In this document: positions 45,469-56,170 of the stretch, piece after piece
Numbering within the stretch: position 1 is the first letter of the stretch
Layout of the letters: each line of letters begins with the position of its first letter
Assembly: GCA_036172665.1 (NCBI GenBank)
Contig: CM069876.1
Coordinates: 9,936,001 to 10,000,000 of the forward strand
From: Prosopocoilus inquinatus
Lineage: Eukaryota > Arthropoda > Insecta > Coleoptera > Lucanidae
Direction: 5' to 3'
DNA length: 64,000 nt
The notes under the pieces: generated by a model
What the model saw: the letters and a program-made list of their open reading frames with translations, nothing else
Databases searched by the model: none
Told to the model about the DNA's origin: nothing
Program-made: the position numbers and the translations under genes

Positions 45469-45937
45469 CAGTTGGGGAAATAGAAAGCGGGACAGTAAAT
45501 TTTCGCTACTTTAAACCTTACTGCTAAATTTCGGTAACTAGGGTAATTTATCAACAGTCACATTAAGTAAAATGTTTAATCATTCCGTTTATAATTAAAA
45601 ATTATAACGAACAAATACTTCATACAAATAAATCATAAATGCAAATGTTTGATTAAATTAAGATTTCTAATATACATATTCCACATCCAAAATGTCACAT
45701 ACTTTTTTCAAAGGCTTCATTAATTCTATTTGATTCACTGGTCGAAAATTTTCACTTACATTTCCCTTAGAAAGACGATACATTTTTAAGAACTCAATTT
45801 GACAAGTTATTTCTGACGTTCATTGGCGGTAATAAATTAATTAGAAGGGTCACAACCGTCACCAAGGAAGCTTCACACTATCAAAATAATCGGAAATGTT
45901 GTTATAAGACTTGTCCCGCTTTCTATTTCCGCTACTG
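45469..45937. mobile_element. Tc1/mariner-type MITE, 469 bp
   Basis: Inverted ends CAGTTGGGGAAATAGAAAGC and CAGTAGCGGAAATAGAAAGC (read inward, both continuing GGGACA) with TA at both outer borders (45467-45468 and 45938-45939). CAGT...GGAAATAGAAAG is a usual Tc1-type terminus. The AT-rich interior has no transposase. Confidence 0.82.
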
Positions 45938-45939
45938 TA

Positions 45940-46406
45940 CATCGGTGGTATAAAATATGTGCGTATTTTGTAAACGATAGCATTATTTCTGATCGTTTTC
46001 GATGGATGTCAGCTGTAATTGGTAAGTCTACGAGGGACCAAGGAACACCCATTCGTGACAAGAAGCCTCCTGTCACTCGTAACAGTATCAGCGCGTGAAA
46101 TTGAACAAGGTCATACGGTGTCCATATTTTCGGTATTTTCATTGTATTTTTATGTATTTACGACTTCTGAGACGAAATGTTTTAATGTACCTATTTTAAT
46201 AAGGTCCAGTATCCACAATGTAAATTTTTATTTGTCTTTCATCAAACATCAAAAACATATTTCCAAGAAATTTCTTAACGACTGTTAAATTACTCCTTCG
46301 TATTGCATGCGAATGAAATATTCGTGCCGCAGCGCGAAACACCGATGCATTTGGATAAGAAAAGTGCAACGCAATTAAAACGCCATTGTGTGGTAAGGTG
46401 CTATTA
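45940..46406. other. Intergenic, nothing recognised
   Basis: Overlapping short frames on both strands (45873-46142, 46019-46288) show no family motif. Confidence 0.35.
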
Positions 46407-46606
46407 TCGTGTAGCGGCGTTGGTGAGTTGGGCCACAACAGCAGGTGATCCATAAATCTTACGGGTGAGTTGGGCCACAATTTAACAAGGGTAGGGATTA
46501 AACGATTAAAGAAATAGACAAAGAAGAAATAAACAGTTTATTTATATTAACAAAATATTTACAATAATAATTAATGCAATATTAAAAGAGATATAATAAC
46601 AGTTTC

Positions 46607-46993
46607 TTAAGGATAATATTTAATCGAAACTAATTTTACAAAATGAAATCTAGATATAATATTTTGTTTATATTCACAAATTTTTTCATTAATGTAATTT
46701 TGTTTACGTTCTATTTCTGGTCTGATTTTTTTCGTTAATGTTTGAGCAGTTCTAATTTTTATATAAATTTCAGTTTGTTGATTTAATAGGGTATTGATAA
46801 ATTGAAAAATATTTGGATGTGGAGAATAGAAACTAGCATTAAATTTAGAATGGAAAGATTCGCATGCATTCGTGGTACGATATAACGTATTACAGTCACT
46901 TGCCCATACTGATGGAGGAAATAGTGCGTTATCCTTAATGTAATAATTATATACATAATCCCTAAATTCTACAATTCTTGGGTCTTGTGGCAT
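46607..46993 (-). CDS. MULE transposase, C-terminal part
   Basis: Starts at ATG 46993, which overlaps the stop of the upstream frame as TAATG. It contains the pattern PQDPRIVEFRDYVYNYYI, then TTNACESFHSKFN, where the glutamate is the third catalytic residue of the MULE DDE triad, followed by a helical, Lys-rich tail. In related proteins this region is joined to the upstream frame with a short linker that is missing here, so I read it as the second half of one transposase after a small deletion or frame change. Re-initiation at TAATG could in principle give a separate polypeptide. Confidence 0.72.
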   Translation of the reverse strand: MPQDPRIVEFRDYVYNYYIKDNALFPPSVWASDCNTLYRTTNACESFHSKFNASFYSPHPNIFQFINTLLNQQTEIYIKIRTAQTLTKKIRPEIERKQNYINEKICEYKQNIISRFHFVKLVSIKYYP

Positions 46994-47937
46994 TAAAGTC
47001 CAAAGTACATCTTTAAATAACTTCCTAAATTAGAATTCTTGTCTTTATATTCTGTTACTAGGCCTAAAGATTGAATTTTCTTGAACCAGTTTTGGCATAA
47101 ATGAAATCTACAGCCAATAATATTCGCCTGTGGCCACATAATTTTACATGCATTGTGTGTAGCAATCTCAAAATCTATTACAATTTCTTTTGGGTCGAAA
47201 GTTAAATCTAATTGTACACATTTGTTTTTAATACTCGTAAAAAAATCTAAATAACACTCACTGGCTTTAGTAGGTAGCAAACCAAACACTAACGGTACAT
47301 AATAGCCGTTTTTGAACCCATGTATTGTAAACATTTGATAAAAGAACTTACAAGAAAATTGAAATGTACCGTCCATGTACACTGTATTGACATTACACAG
47401 AAAATGTAAATTAGTGTAACAGGAGAAAATTATCAGCTTTTTCGATTCGTCCACAAACATAAGAAAATTCTCTTCTTTGTTAGTTATTAAATTTAAACTT
47501 TTCACAGCACTTATAACTTCTTCTTGACTTTTAGGGAGTGTTGGCTGGATTTTTCTTCTAGCCACATATAAATTTTTCCTTATATAATTGATGTCGTTCA
47601 CAGTTAAAGTTTCAGCGCGGTTAGACTTTAATTCTAGGTGAATAATTTTCGACGGTTTTTCTGTTAAATCCTCTACAGCTTTTCTTTTTATAGAATTGCT
47701 GACAATTTGCCTTTCGATAAACGCATCAGCTTCGTGATTATGAATTGAATTAGCTTCAACTAATTTATTCTCATCCGAAATATGCGAATAAACTTTTGCA
47801 CCACACTTCCGATTGCAGCATCTCCAACGACTCTTTCCACTTTTAGACACATTGGCCTTAGAAAATTTATAATTATTGACCACTAACAATTTATATCCCT
47901 TTTCACTTAACATTGATTTCGTTGTATCACCTTCCAT
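46993..47937 (-). CDS. MULE transposase, FLYWCH finger and catalytic core
   Basis: Residues about 5-65 form a FLYWCH zinc finger: GYKLLVVNNYKFSK, then RWRCCNRKCGAKVYS, then SIHNHEA (Cys/Cys and His-x-His ligands). Residues about 180-310 are the MULE DDE domain: YMDGTFQFSCKFF (first Asp), KEIVIDFEIATHNA (second Asp), GCRFHLCQNWFKKIQ (Cys-x2-His motif between second Asp and Glu). The third catalytic residue lies in the next frame. All catalytic and metal-binding residues I can place are intact. ATG 47937 gives a natural N-terminus before the finger. FLYWCH proteins in insects often derive from such elements. Confidence 0.85.
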   Translation of the reverse strand: MEGDTTKSMLSEKGYKLLVVNNYKFSKANVSKSGKSRWRCCNRKCGAKVYSHISDENKLVEANSIHNHEADAFIERQIVSNSIKRKAVEDLTEKPSKIIHLELKSNRAETLTVNDINYIRKNLYVARRKIQPTLPKSQEEVISAVKSLNLITNKEENFLMFVDESKKLIIFSCYTNLHFLCNVNTVYMDGTFQFSCKFFYQMFTIHGFKNGYYVPLVFGLLPTKASECYLDFFTSIKNKCVQLDLTFDPKEIVIDFEIATHNACKIMWPQANIIGCRFHLCQNWFKKIQSLGLVTEYKDKNSNLGSYLKMYFGL

Positions 47938-48196
47938 TTTTTTTAATTCGATAAGAACACTACAGACGTCTGCTAGGATCTTACTGGTCTCACTGACAAT
48001 AACAAACTAATTAGACAATTACTAGGATTTTATTTATCACCTTGTCATCACATCCCCGTCCCCCCTCCTTCAAAAGAAAACCTATAATACTAGATTACCA
48101 TTTCGGCCCAACTCACCCATCTTGCTAATCCCTATATTTTGCTATTAGGAGATTATCTTTGTGTTTGTGGCCCAACTCGCATACGCCCTCGTGTAG

Positions 48197-48839
48197 TCCC
48201 TTCTAAAACGCATCACCCTGTGAGCAATGTGTTTGCACTTATAAAAAGTACATGCATACCTCCCTCGAAGTGATTTATTATAACGATGGAGCTAATACTT
48301 GCGCTACATTACCTTGCTGCGCTTATAATATGCCTCCTCTAATTGCATCATGCAAGTACAGTTAATATGTTTTCAAGGAAAATGACAGAAGTTGCCGTAT
48401 ATAAATAACTATATACATACTCATTTAAAATAACATAATTGTGAACTGTACAAAAGTGCAATTAAATTTTCAATAAACTAACTGTAAAACATTTATACAA
48501 ACTATCATTTCAAGTTGTCTGTCGCTCTTAGGTAATAGTAAGCTCAGTGAATGGAAGATTAATGCAGGAGTTACTAGAATAATTTATTCTGATTGTATCT
48601 GCAGCAAAATACCAATAATCTGCAGATAATAAAATCGATGTCCGGTAATAACTAATATTCTTATTTACATTCTCACTAGCGGTAATAATTACATTTTAAC
48701 ATAATTAAAAACAGTTTAGCATAAAACAAAAAGTGCAAAATTGAAAACAGAATTAAATATTTCAATGGTCTCAAATCAATACCATGTAAGTCTAATAGTC
48801 TCTAGCTGCTATACATGCTTTCATATGAGAAGGTACTCT
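48197..48839. other. Intergenic, nothing recognised
   Basis: AT-rich sequence with no supported feature. Confidence 0.4.
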
Positions 48840-49225
48840 CAAGTAAGTGCAAAATTTCTTCTGGGGTAATCTTCATTCAAGCTGTTTGAAAATTTCTTGA
48901 GAGGTCTTCGAAGGTTCGAGGAGAGCGTGGAAGTTACTGAAGTTTTCCTCTTACGATATTCCAAAGATTAGGATTTAAGTCAAGACTTCATGCCGACCAG
49001 ATTTGTGCCCCTGTTCATAACAATCAGATGGCACCAGTCAACTGCCAGTCTTCTGAGTAAATTATGCGTTGCATACAAAATTGGTCTTGTTGCTGTCCTG
49101 TAAGGTTTTAAATTTACCGTTTTAAGCCTCTTTCTTAAGGTATCTTTGTATATGACTAGTGACAAGCTGACGATCTGTTTTAACTTGTTTAGTTGTGTAA
49201 AATCTTCTGCGTTTTTCAATAATTC
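48840..49225 (-). pseudogene. Tc1-type transposase relic, first copy
   Basis: The minus frame 49219-48980 has DTLRKRLKTVNLKPYRTATR followed by PILYATHNLLRRLAVDW, matching the end of the helix-turn-helix region of Tc1 proteins and the start of the catalytic domain. Downstream pieces (to 48840) continue with stops. The same family recurs at 49230-49520 and 50945-51180. Confidence 0.7.
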
Positions 49226-49520
49226 GAATTATGTGTGAACTTTCTTCTCGGGTAATCTCCAACTAAGCTGTTTTCTTGAGAGGTCTTCGAGGGTTTGAGG
49301 AGGGCGTGGAAGCTACCGAATTTTTCCTCTTATGATACTCTAAAGATTCTCAAATGGATTTAAGTCAAGACTTCGCGCTTCGCTGCGGCGCCAGTCAATT
49401 GCCGATTGTCATCTGAGCAAATGATAATCGAGCTCTTTTATGTGTTGCAGACAAAATGGGTCTTGTTGATGGCCGGTAAGGTTTTAAATTTACAGTTTTA
49501 AGCCTTTTTCTCCATATTTA

Positions 49521-50944
49521 CACATCAAAATTGGCTACGGAACGTAAAGTTTTCTGTTGCAAAGGATAACATGAGGACTAATACTAAACTAAATTTTATT
49601 AAATATAACTAGACCAATTAATAAAAATTAATTTGATTTATTTTAGTTTCAAATACAAAGACATCTTTGCCGAAAAAAGCTTAAAGAAGAATTTTGTATC
49701 TAATAAATCTAATTCCTGATTTTTAATTTCTGAGGCACTTGTTATTCTAAACATGAACTTTTTAAATTTAGTAACTAGTGGTCTTTCCTCTTGCATTTAA
49801 GATTGCTCTATTTCGTCGCCGCATTGATCGTATCAAGTGACTGTAATTTGTTCTTGTGGTATAGCATTCCAGTGATGTTGAATGCACCTGCAATGTCTAA
49901 ATTGGTTGGAATGTTTTCCAAATCCGCAACATCTCTTCTTTTAAGCATGTCCCGAAAATGTTCTATTGAATTTAAGTTTGGCGACTGCGCAGGCAAGGTT
50001 AAAACATCTGCATTATGCGCTTGCAGCCACTGAGAAGCGGTAGCCACAACATAAGGTCTTGTATTATCGAGAATCAAACAAAATTCTGGATGTAGTTATT
50101 CAGCCGTTATAAATCCTTCGATATAAACGAGCTCTGTTCTACTTCCTACCATTATTCACCCAATGCCATGATCGTTCGCCTTTGTATTTTTTTACCTCTT
50201 CAATATATCTCAGCCGTTCCTGATTACCAGACCATCTCCAGAACCAAGTTCTATTCATATCAGGAGAAAATCCAAATCGCGACTCGTTGGTAAAAAGAAC
50301 AGTAACTTATTGTTGCTCATTTCAATTTTCCTACTCTGCATATCAAATATTTCGAATTTCTCGATTGCCACGATCAATTGCCGGATATCATAATGGGCTT
50401 CATGAAATCTGTTCCTGATAGTTTGACTTGAAATTGTTTTATGGTGTGTATTTTTTAAGGAGCTGTCCAAAACAGATGCATTTATTTGAAGAGTTTCGTC
50501 ATGTTCATGGTGTCAAAAATCTATCCTGAATTGGAGTTGTAATTCGTGGTTTTCTCGAACTCTGCTTTTTGGGTTTCCAAATTCTTGCTAACATCGCCAC
50601 AATTGATGAATTACTCCAAAGCGCTTGCAGTATTTGCTTGATTTCCACTACCTTCAATGATTCCAGTTGCGCGAAACATTTCACCACGGCTGACATGACG
50701 TCTTTGTTGAACACTTTGCGTCCAATTATACTTTATAGGTACAAATTACGTAAAAAATACGAAACTGTCGGCTTTTAGAAACACCTATAAAAACGGTATA
50801 AATCAACAGCTCAGATTTAAACAACTGGAGTAAACAAAACATTATTTCGGAGAAACATAACTTGATATTGCTAACTAGGAGCAACTATGAATATTATATT
50901 CTAAATTTTAATTTATTTTGTTCCTTAGACATTTTTGATGTGTG
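49521..50944 (-). mobile_element. Tc1-type transposon nested in the relic
   Basis: Ends are CACATCAAAATTGGCTACGG and CACACATCAAAAATGTCTAAG (read inward), with TA outside both (49519-49520 and 50945-50946). The 1424 bp carry a minus-strand Tc1-type transposase, in pieces. Its boundaries coincide with the break in the surrounding Tc1 relic, confirming the nesting. Confidence 0.75.
49808..50714 (-). pseudogene. Tc1-type transposase, several frames
   Basis: In order on the minus strand: N-terminal helix-turn-helix (50714-50505, SNSSIVAMLARIWKPKKQ, then KPRITTPIQDRFLT), a second DNA-binding helix (50470-50255, ISSQTIRNRFHEAHYDIRQ), then the catalytic end (50077-49808, ILDNTRPYV with the second Asp, and LPAQSPNLNSIEHFRDMLKR with the Glu-bearing motif; Asp in SPDLN is changed to Asn, Glu is kept). 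The region of the first Asp, near 50240, is broken by stops. Confidence 0.78.
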
Positions 50945-51180
50945 TATCTTTGTTTATGACCGTTCCAGTGGCAAGCTGACGATCTGCTTTAACTTGTTTA
51001 GGTGTGTTTGTTTGTTTAGGTCTGCGCTTTCCAATAATCCGCAACAAGCGATCCTTTGCACCCCTTGTTTTATTTTTTTGCCTTGAACAGGTCTTTCTGC
51101 AATAAATGCCGGTTTCTCTGTAGCTGTTCCAAACCCTACTGACAACAGATTGTTCAACGTTAAACCTTCTTCTTCTTCTT

Positions 51181-51839
51181 GTTGTGTATAACCTTCCTCA
51201 AGAAGAACTGACTATATCCACTTCTTCTAAACGATTTGTTAGGCAATTAATTAGCCTGCATGTTTCATTAAATTGAATGATGTTATGAAGTTTCTTTATT
51301 TTGCAAATTGCACAACCACAGACACAAAAATTATGTGTTGTCATCAGTATTGTTGATATCTTGTAATTTAAGCAAAATTTTGTCGAAATTAATTTAAAAT
51401 TTATATTACGATCTTGCAGGAACTGTTTTAAAAATTATTAGTAAAATATGAAGTCTTAATTATCCGCTAATTTTTCTGTGAAGTATGCATTGAATCTTCA
51501 ACAATTTTCCAAAGAAATCTTATGAAAATATCAAAAACGCTGTCAGTCTGCCTAATCCAACGAGTTTTTGTTTACACCGTTCCGATTTACTTATTCATGA
51601 GCGCTCTGTTCGTTTTGTTCTGTTTTTCATTCATTTTTCTTTAAATAATTTTTTTATAATCTTTGTCCGTCATACGAACTAATTTATTAAAAAGTCTTTT
51701 GACGGCCGATTCCTGACTAGTTTCCTTTTGACTAATCAGCTGCTAAAAACGAGGAAAGAGGTCATCAATTTGGCAAATTATAAAAGGATACCAACAAAAA
51801 GTAAATAGGTTGTTTGTTACGTTCGGCTTGTCGTTTTCT
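51181..51839. other. Intergenic, nothing recognised
   Basis: AT-rich sequence with no supported feature. Confidence 0.4.
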
Positions 51840-53840
51840 CCGTTTCGGTTAGGCTGTGTTTTCTTCTTCTGTTCGAGATCCGTTTTTACACTTCTTCCTC
51901 CTTGTCTTGCTTACGCTGGATGTCTTTCACAGGGCGTGTTTCTGCAAATGTTACTCGTGTACTCGCTTTCTATCTAATGTCGCACGTACCTTGCTTGGTC
52001 ATTTCGCTGCGTGGCATTCACGGGTTGTTTTCCATCTTTGCGCATTTCCTCGGGCGTGTGTCTTCGTTTCCACCAACTGCCTTCGGGTCCGTGCCCTTTT
52101 GCGAACCGTGAAATGTTTGTTTGTTTTTTTACTCTTTTAGTAAAGGTTATGTGTTGCCCGGCTGACTTGACTAAGTGGTGCCATCTGTAGCTTTTTCTTA
52201 CCCTAGCGTAAACCTTTGGGGTGTTTGGTGACACGTTTGTTTTTACGGTGTGCCACTGACGGGTTCTCGTTCCCTTTTTCTTATTTCTCTCCTCATTCGC
52301 TTTTTTTCCTGTTGGGCTCAGTTTGTTTTCTCTTCGTTCCACCAACTTTCGGTATTCTTCATTAAGTTGTTTCTCCTTCCTCTTGCTGCTAATTTCATGT
52401 CGGACGCGCGTTCCGTTCGTCTCCGTTTTTCGGCGTTCCGGTCAGTCGTTAACTGATTGCGACGAAGTGAAGGTTGTCGTCGGGGGCTGAGGTTTGGCTT
52501 TGCCGAAATTTTGGGAATTTAAGATTCCATTTTGGCTTGAAGAATCGGCTACCCGTGTTGGGATATTGCCTCCTCAGTTTTGGTGGTTGAAAAGTTAACC
52601 TTCGTTTGGATGCGGATTGATTTTCCCGACTTCGTGTGATCTCCTTCACCGCCATTTTATCGACGCTCGCCACGTGCTCTCCGTTTGAGGTTTTTGGAAG
52701 CTTTTTCTGTTATGGCAAGTTCCCCCCCCCCTCTCTCTTCTTTTTGACGGTGGTCAAATCACGGTGAAATCTAAGGCCAGCATCGTCGTTGCTCGACTCG
52801 AAATTCACCGGCCCTCAGAATCCCCGTCTGTTAGTAGACATGGTCCATCGGGACCAAGGCGTACTAAATTCCGCCAGTTGAGGGGTCACCCTTCTCCTTC
52901 GAGCCTGCTGAGCTGCTACGGAAGTGATTGAACCGCCTACCCGTTTGGGGAACACGATAAGTCTGTATTTTTACCTCTACTCCGAATTCGGATCTCTTTA
53001 AGTGCGTGTTGCATTGCACTGTACGTCGCGCCTCCCTTCCCCCCATTTTGGTTATCGCTTTTGGCTCCGTCAATTAAACTTTTTTTTCATATATATTATT
53101 TTTCTCTGTTAATTTTCCTTTACGGACTATGAGTCTATTTTATTGTTTTTTTTTGTTTGTTTGTCATATTTTGAAATTCAGCCCTTCCGGCCTACTTTTA
53201 TTTTTGCGCCCCGCCCATCAGGCTAATTGCCCCCCCCCGTTCCGGTTTTCTTTTTTGTCGTTGTTTTGCTGTGTTTGCGTCACTCTTTTTTTGGTGTATA
53301 CTTATTTTTTTTTTGATGTTATTATGTACATGTAGGGCGAACGCTTGGATCCATCGCGTAACGCATAACTGGGTACCATCTGTACCATTGTATCAGCCTA
53401 CCGTTAGGCAAACCACATTTTATTTGTTCAATCTATTGTGGCAAATAGATGTATTTCTCTTATACCCGTACGGATTTAGTTTTTTTCTCTCTTTTGGGGA
53501 TTTCTTCGGGAAAAGTGAACCTTTTGGGTTCATTGAACAAGATCCTGGGACCTTTAGAGTTGAACCTCACTGTGGGACCCGAATACTTTCCTAGTGAAGT
53601 ATTTGGTAGCTCACTCCCTCGCAAAGCTACACTAGGTGGCGCCCCTTCTCCCCTGTCGGAGTGTATCGCTACGGCTATCTCGCCGCGTAACTTTGTTACC
53701 CACGACCATCTCCCTGAGCTGGGCACTACTTTGCGAGAGAATACCCTCCGCCCACACACAGGTAGGTTCGACCGTCCCGATCGCGACAAACAACACGCGA
53801 GAGATAGTCAATTGTTGCGAAAGTCGTAGCATGTTATAAT
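51840..53840 (+). other. GC-rich, pyrimidine-rich block, LTR/leader-like (copy 1)
   Basis: GC content and T/C skew jump relative to both flanks, with poly-C runs (52722, 53230). No protein motif could be recognised among many overlapping frames on both strands. At 53637 TGGCGCCCC follows a possible LTR end, as a retrotransposon primer-binding site would. About 200 bp after it lies a CCCACG..TCTCC...TGGGCAC...GGTTCGACCG series that recurs, inverted, near 57.9-58.0 kb. I infer a decayed LTR-retrotransposon 5' end; LTR limits were not found. Confidence 0.35.
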
Positions 53841-54278
53841 TTAATAACGTACAGGGTGGATAAAAAGTAACGCACATCGGAGTTGCTGTTACAAGTTTAC
53901 GTTGACTATCTGCCTATTAACGCAGTATATATATACAGGGCCTCCCAAGTTGAGTGGCCTATTAAAAGTTACTCAGGAAAAGGAACATACATATATTCTG
54001 AAAATTAACACGCTGTCCTAGGAGTAAGTGATCTTTCAGACTAAAATATTTTCACTTTTACATCATTTCCGGTTATACCGGAAGTAACCATTAACTTTCT
54101 TATTTTAAGTATAATGCTGTACTTTTTATTGTAAATTTCGATTCTACACATTATTCTAAGTAAAAACTGTTAAAGCTTCCCTATACTTAAATGTAACGGT
54201 TTTTGAGAGATCTTCGAATTTCTGAAAATATTATTTCGGTGGCCTTTTATTTAAGAGAATCGATTTACGACACGTTCG
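53841..54278. other. Intergenic with two terminus-like motifs
   Basis: GTACAGGGTGGATAAAAAG at 53850 and ATACAGGGCCTCCC at 53934 resemble mariner-type termini. No matching partners could be set. Confidence 0.35.
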
Positions 54279-55469
54279 AATTTCAAGATTCATGTGGCCT
54301 ATCGTTTGAAAGAATAATGTTCTGCCTTTCACATCTTATCCTAGTCATCATTGAAAAATTCACAGGCTGATTAAAATAAGAACCTTGATCTGTCCAACTG
54401 CCCAAAACTCAGTTTTCATAAATGGAATACCCTGTATATTTTTAGATTATGAGATGCAGAATCAACTTCTACATTGATTGGTATTAGCATTTCCTATACC
54501 TATTTCCATTATTTTTTTTTTATCAATTATTGTTTCTTATAATGGCATATGTTGGTAAAATTATGGTAATTCTTCGCAGTAAGTGTCGACAAAACAAAAA
54601 TATTTATTGAGTTACAAGATATATTAACATATATGTACAAATGAAAATAGGAAATTGACAAAATTAACAAAAAATAAATAAAAAGGAGCCCTTAATGTTT
54701 AATCGTCAAGGACTACGACACGATGGTACTTTTTGTACAAAATTTTTGCAAAGTGAGAGAGATAGGTTACCATTTGTCAATATTTATTAGTTTGGTTTGA
54801 CTTTTGTCTTAGTTATTTGCAAATTTTATACAGTATTTACGAACGTATCGTAGGGACTCGAGAATAATAAATAAAACTGTAATTATTTTTACCCCTTTAC
54901 CGAGAGCACTTACAACAAATGTAAGTTTTACTTTTTTGCTTTTTTTAAACAAAAATTTTAGCCTGACAAAGGGAATTGTTTTTGAAAATCAGTCTACTTA
55001 TTTCTTTAAGACCCTTGTTTATGAAAACAGTAAGTATTACGATAGGTATGTATTTACCTATAGCTTTATTTCGAAATGTATGGAGAAATAATGCTAATGT
55101 TAGCAATTATTTATTTCCTAAAAAATAGGAATTCGATATTTGTTTTTTTTTTCAAAGCTAGATACGAATAACTGTATAAATGCAATTAATTAACACAATA
55201 AAATAAACAATTCTTGATAACAAGAAAACTAATGAAAATAGGTATAGGGAATACTACTACTGATCGATGTAGAATTTGTTTCTGCATCTCATGATGCAAA
55301 AATATACAGGGTGTTCCAGTTACGAAAACTGAGTTTTAGACAGTTGAACAGAACAAGATTCGACACTATCGACATCATGTGAATTTTTCAATGATAATTA
55401 GGATAAAATGTGAAAGGCAGAACATTATTCTTTCAAACGATAGGCGACTTGAATCTTGAAATTTGAAAG
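54279..55469. mobile_element. Foldback element, arms about 210-230 bp
   Basis: Left arm 54279-54510 and right arm 55240-55469 are inverted copies at high identity, sharing GCCTATCGTTTGAAAGAATA, TTGAAAAATTCACA, AAAACTCAGTTTTC, CACCCTGTATATTTT-type and GAGATGCAGAA blocks. The AT-rich middle (about 730 bp) has no frame of interest. The ACAGGGTG motif lies inside each arm, so the structure could be a mariner-type MITE duplicated in inverted order. Confidence 0.65.
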
Positions 55470-56043
55470 TAGTACTTGTTCCTGCCCACCCGCAACAGAT
55501 CATCACGAACTGTTACTGGTATAAAGATGTGATGTTCACAAAAGTAAACACTAAAAACTGAAGTGAAAAGAACTTCTCTAAGAACTTCTCCCAGAACTTC
55601 CCAAGAACCTTTTTCCCAACTGTCTTGCAATCCAAATAAACAACGTTTCAATGGGTTACAGTTACCTAATTGCAAAATGACCAATTTCAATTAACTATAA
55701 TTAATGTTTGTTTGCAATTGTTTCTGTAACTGTTTATTTGTATGTATTTTTAATTTTTAAAACATCCTTGACGAAATATTCCAAATTAGTTCAACTTAAT
55801 TTTTGAAAATATTCGACTTTCAACAACTTGACTTTGAGAATCAGAATCCACTAAAAAATCGATTTATCAAAAATTTGCAGTTGAACCCTTTTCAGAATGA
55901 CCGATTTTATTAATAAGAACCGGCAGAAATTATAACTTCTTGATTTCTTTAACAAAATTTATTTAGTATTTTAAATAAAACGTACTTATTTCACAATAAT
56001 TTAATTAAAAAATACAGTTTTTCTTATAATTATTTTTACAGAC
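55470..56043. other. Intergenic with a short GAACTTC tandem repeat
   Basis: At 55570-55612 AGAACTTC recurs at 11-15-bp steps (about four times). Otherwise nothing recognised. Confidence 0.4.
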
Positions 56044-56170
56044 GTTTTGATGGGTACAACAGTACAATGAACAGGAATTATTTGTAAACGATCTGAATAA
56101 AATCTAATCAAATAGTTACTGACCGTTTCCAATTAATTCCTGTTAAACTGTTGTACACATCGAAATGCTA
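56044..56170. repeat. Hairpin, about 125 bp (MITE-like)
   Basis: GATGGGTACAACAGT-x-ACAGGAATTATTT on the left pairs with the complement of AATTAATTCCTGT-x-ACTGTTGTACACATC on the right. Target duplication not resolved. Confidence 0.55.

Larger units (their letters stand above)
46415..48188 (-). mobile_element. MULE (Mutator-like) transposon with FLYWCH transposase
   Basis: Ends are CGGCGTTGGTGAGTTGGGCC on the left and GGGCGTATGCGAGTTGGGCC on the right (read inward), and a second GTGAGTTGGGCCACAA copy lies just inside each end. TCGTGTAG repeats at 46407-46414 and 48189-48196 (8 bp; a ninth base differs), in the MULE range. The transposase fills most of the 1774 bp on the minus strand. It looks like the youngest element in the window. 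Confidence 0.85.
49230..51180 (-). mobile_element. Second Tc1-type relic, split by another Tc1 element
   Basis: The part at 49230-49520 matches 48850-49140 of the first copy. The part at 50945-51080 matches the next bases of that copy (CAAGCTGACGATCTG and ACTTGTTTAG). So one relic has been opened by the 49521-50944 insertion. The N-terminal end (51060-51160) keeps a decayed SVVSRVWNSYRETG-like recognition helix in a shifted frame. Confidence 0.65.

Noticed and set aside
46019..46288. 89-residue plus-strand frame beside the MULE
   Set aside because: An equally long frame overlaps on the opposite strand; neither has a known motif.
53637..53650. TGGCGCCCC as proof of a complete LTR retrotransposon
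   Set aside because: No second LTR, no polypurine tract and no pol domain could be found, so only an LTR-leader-like block is reported.
51974..53877. Many 65-125-residue frames on both strands, Arg/Lys-rich on the minus strand
   Set aside because: GC-rich composition and strand skew give long chance frames. No gag, nucleocapsid, protease or RT motif was found, so I did not call genes.
55570..55612. GAACTTC repeats considered as heat-shock elements
   Set aside because: Spacing does not follow the alternating nGAAnnTTCn pattern, and there is no gene next to them.
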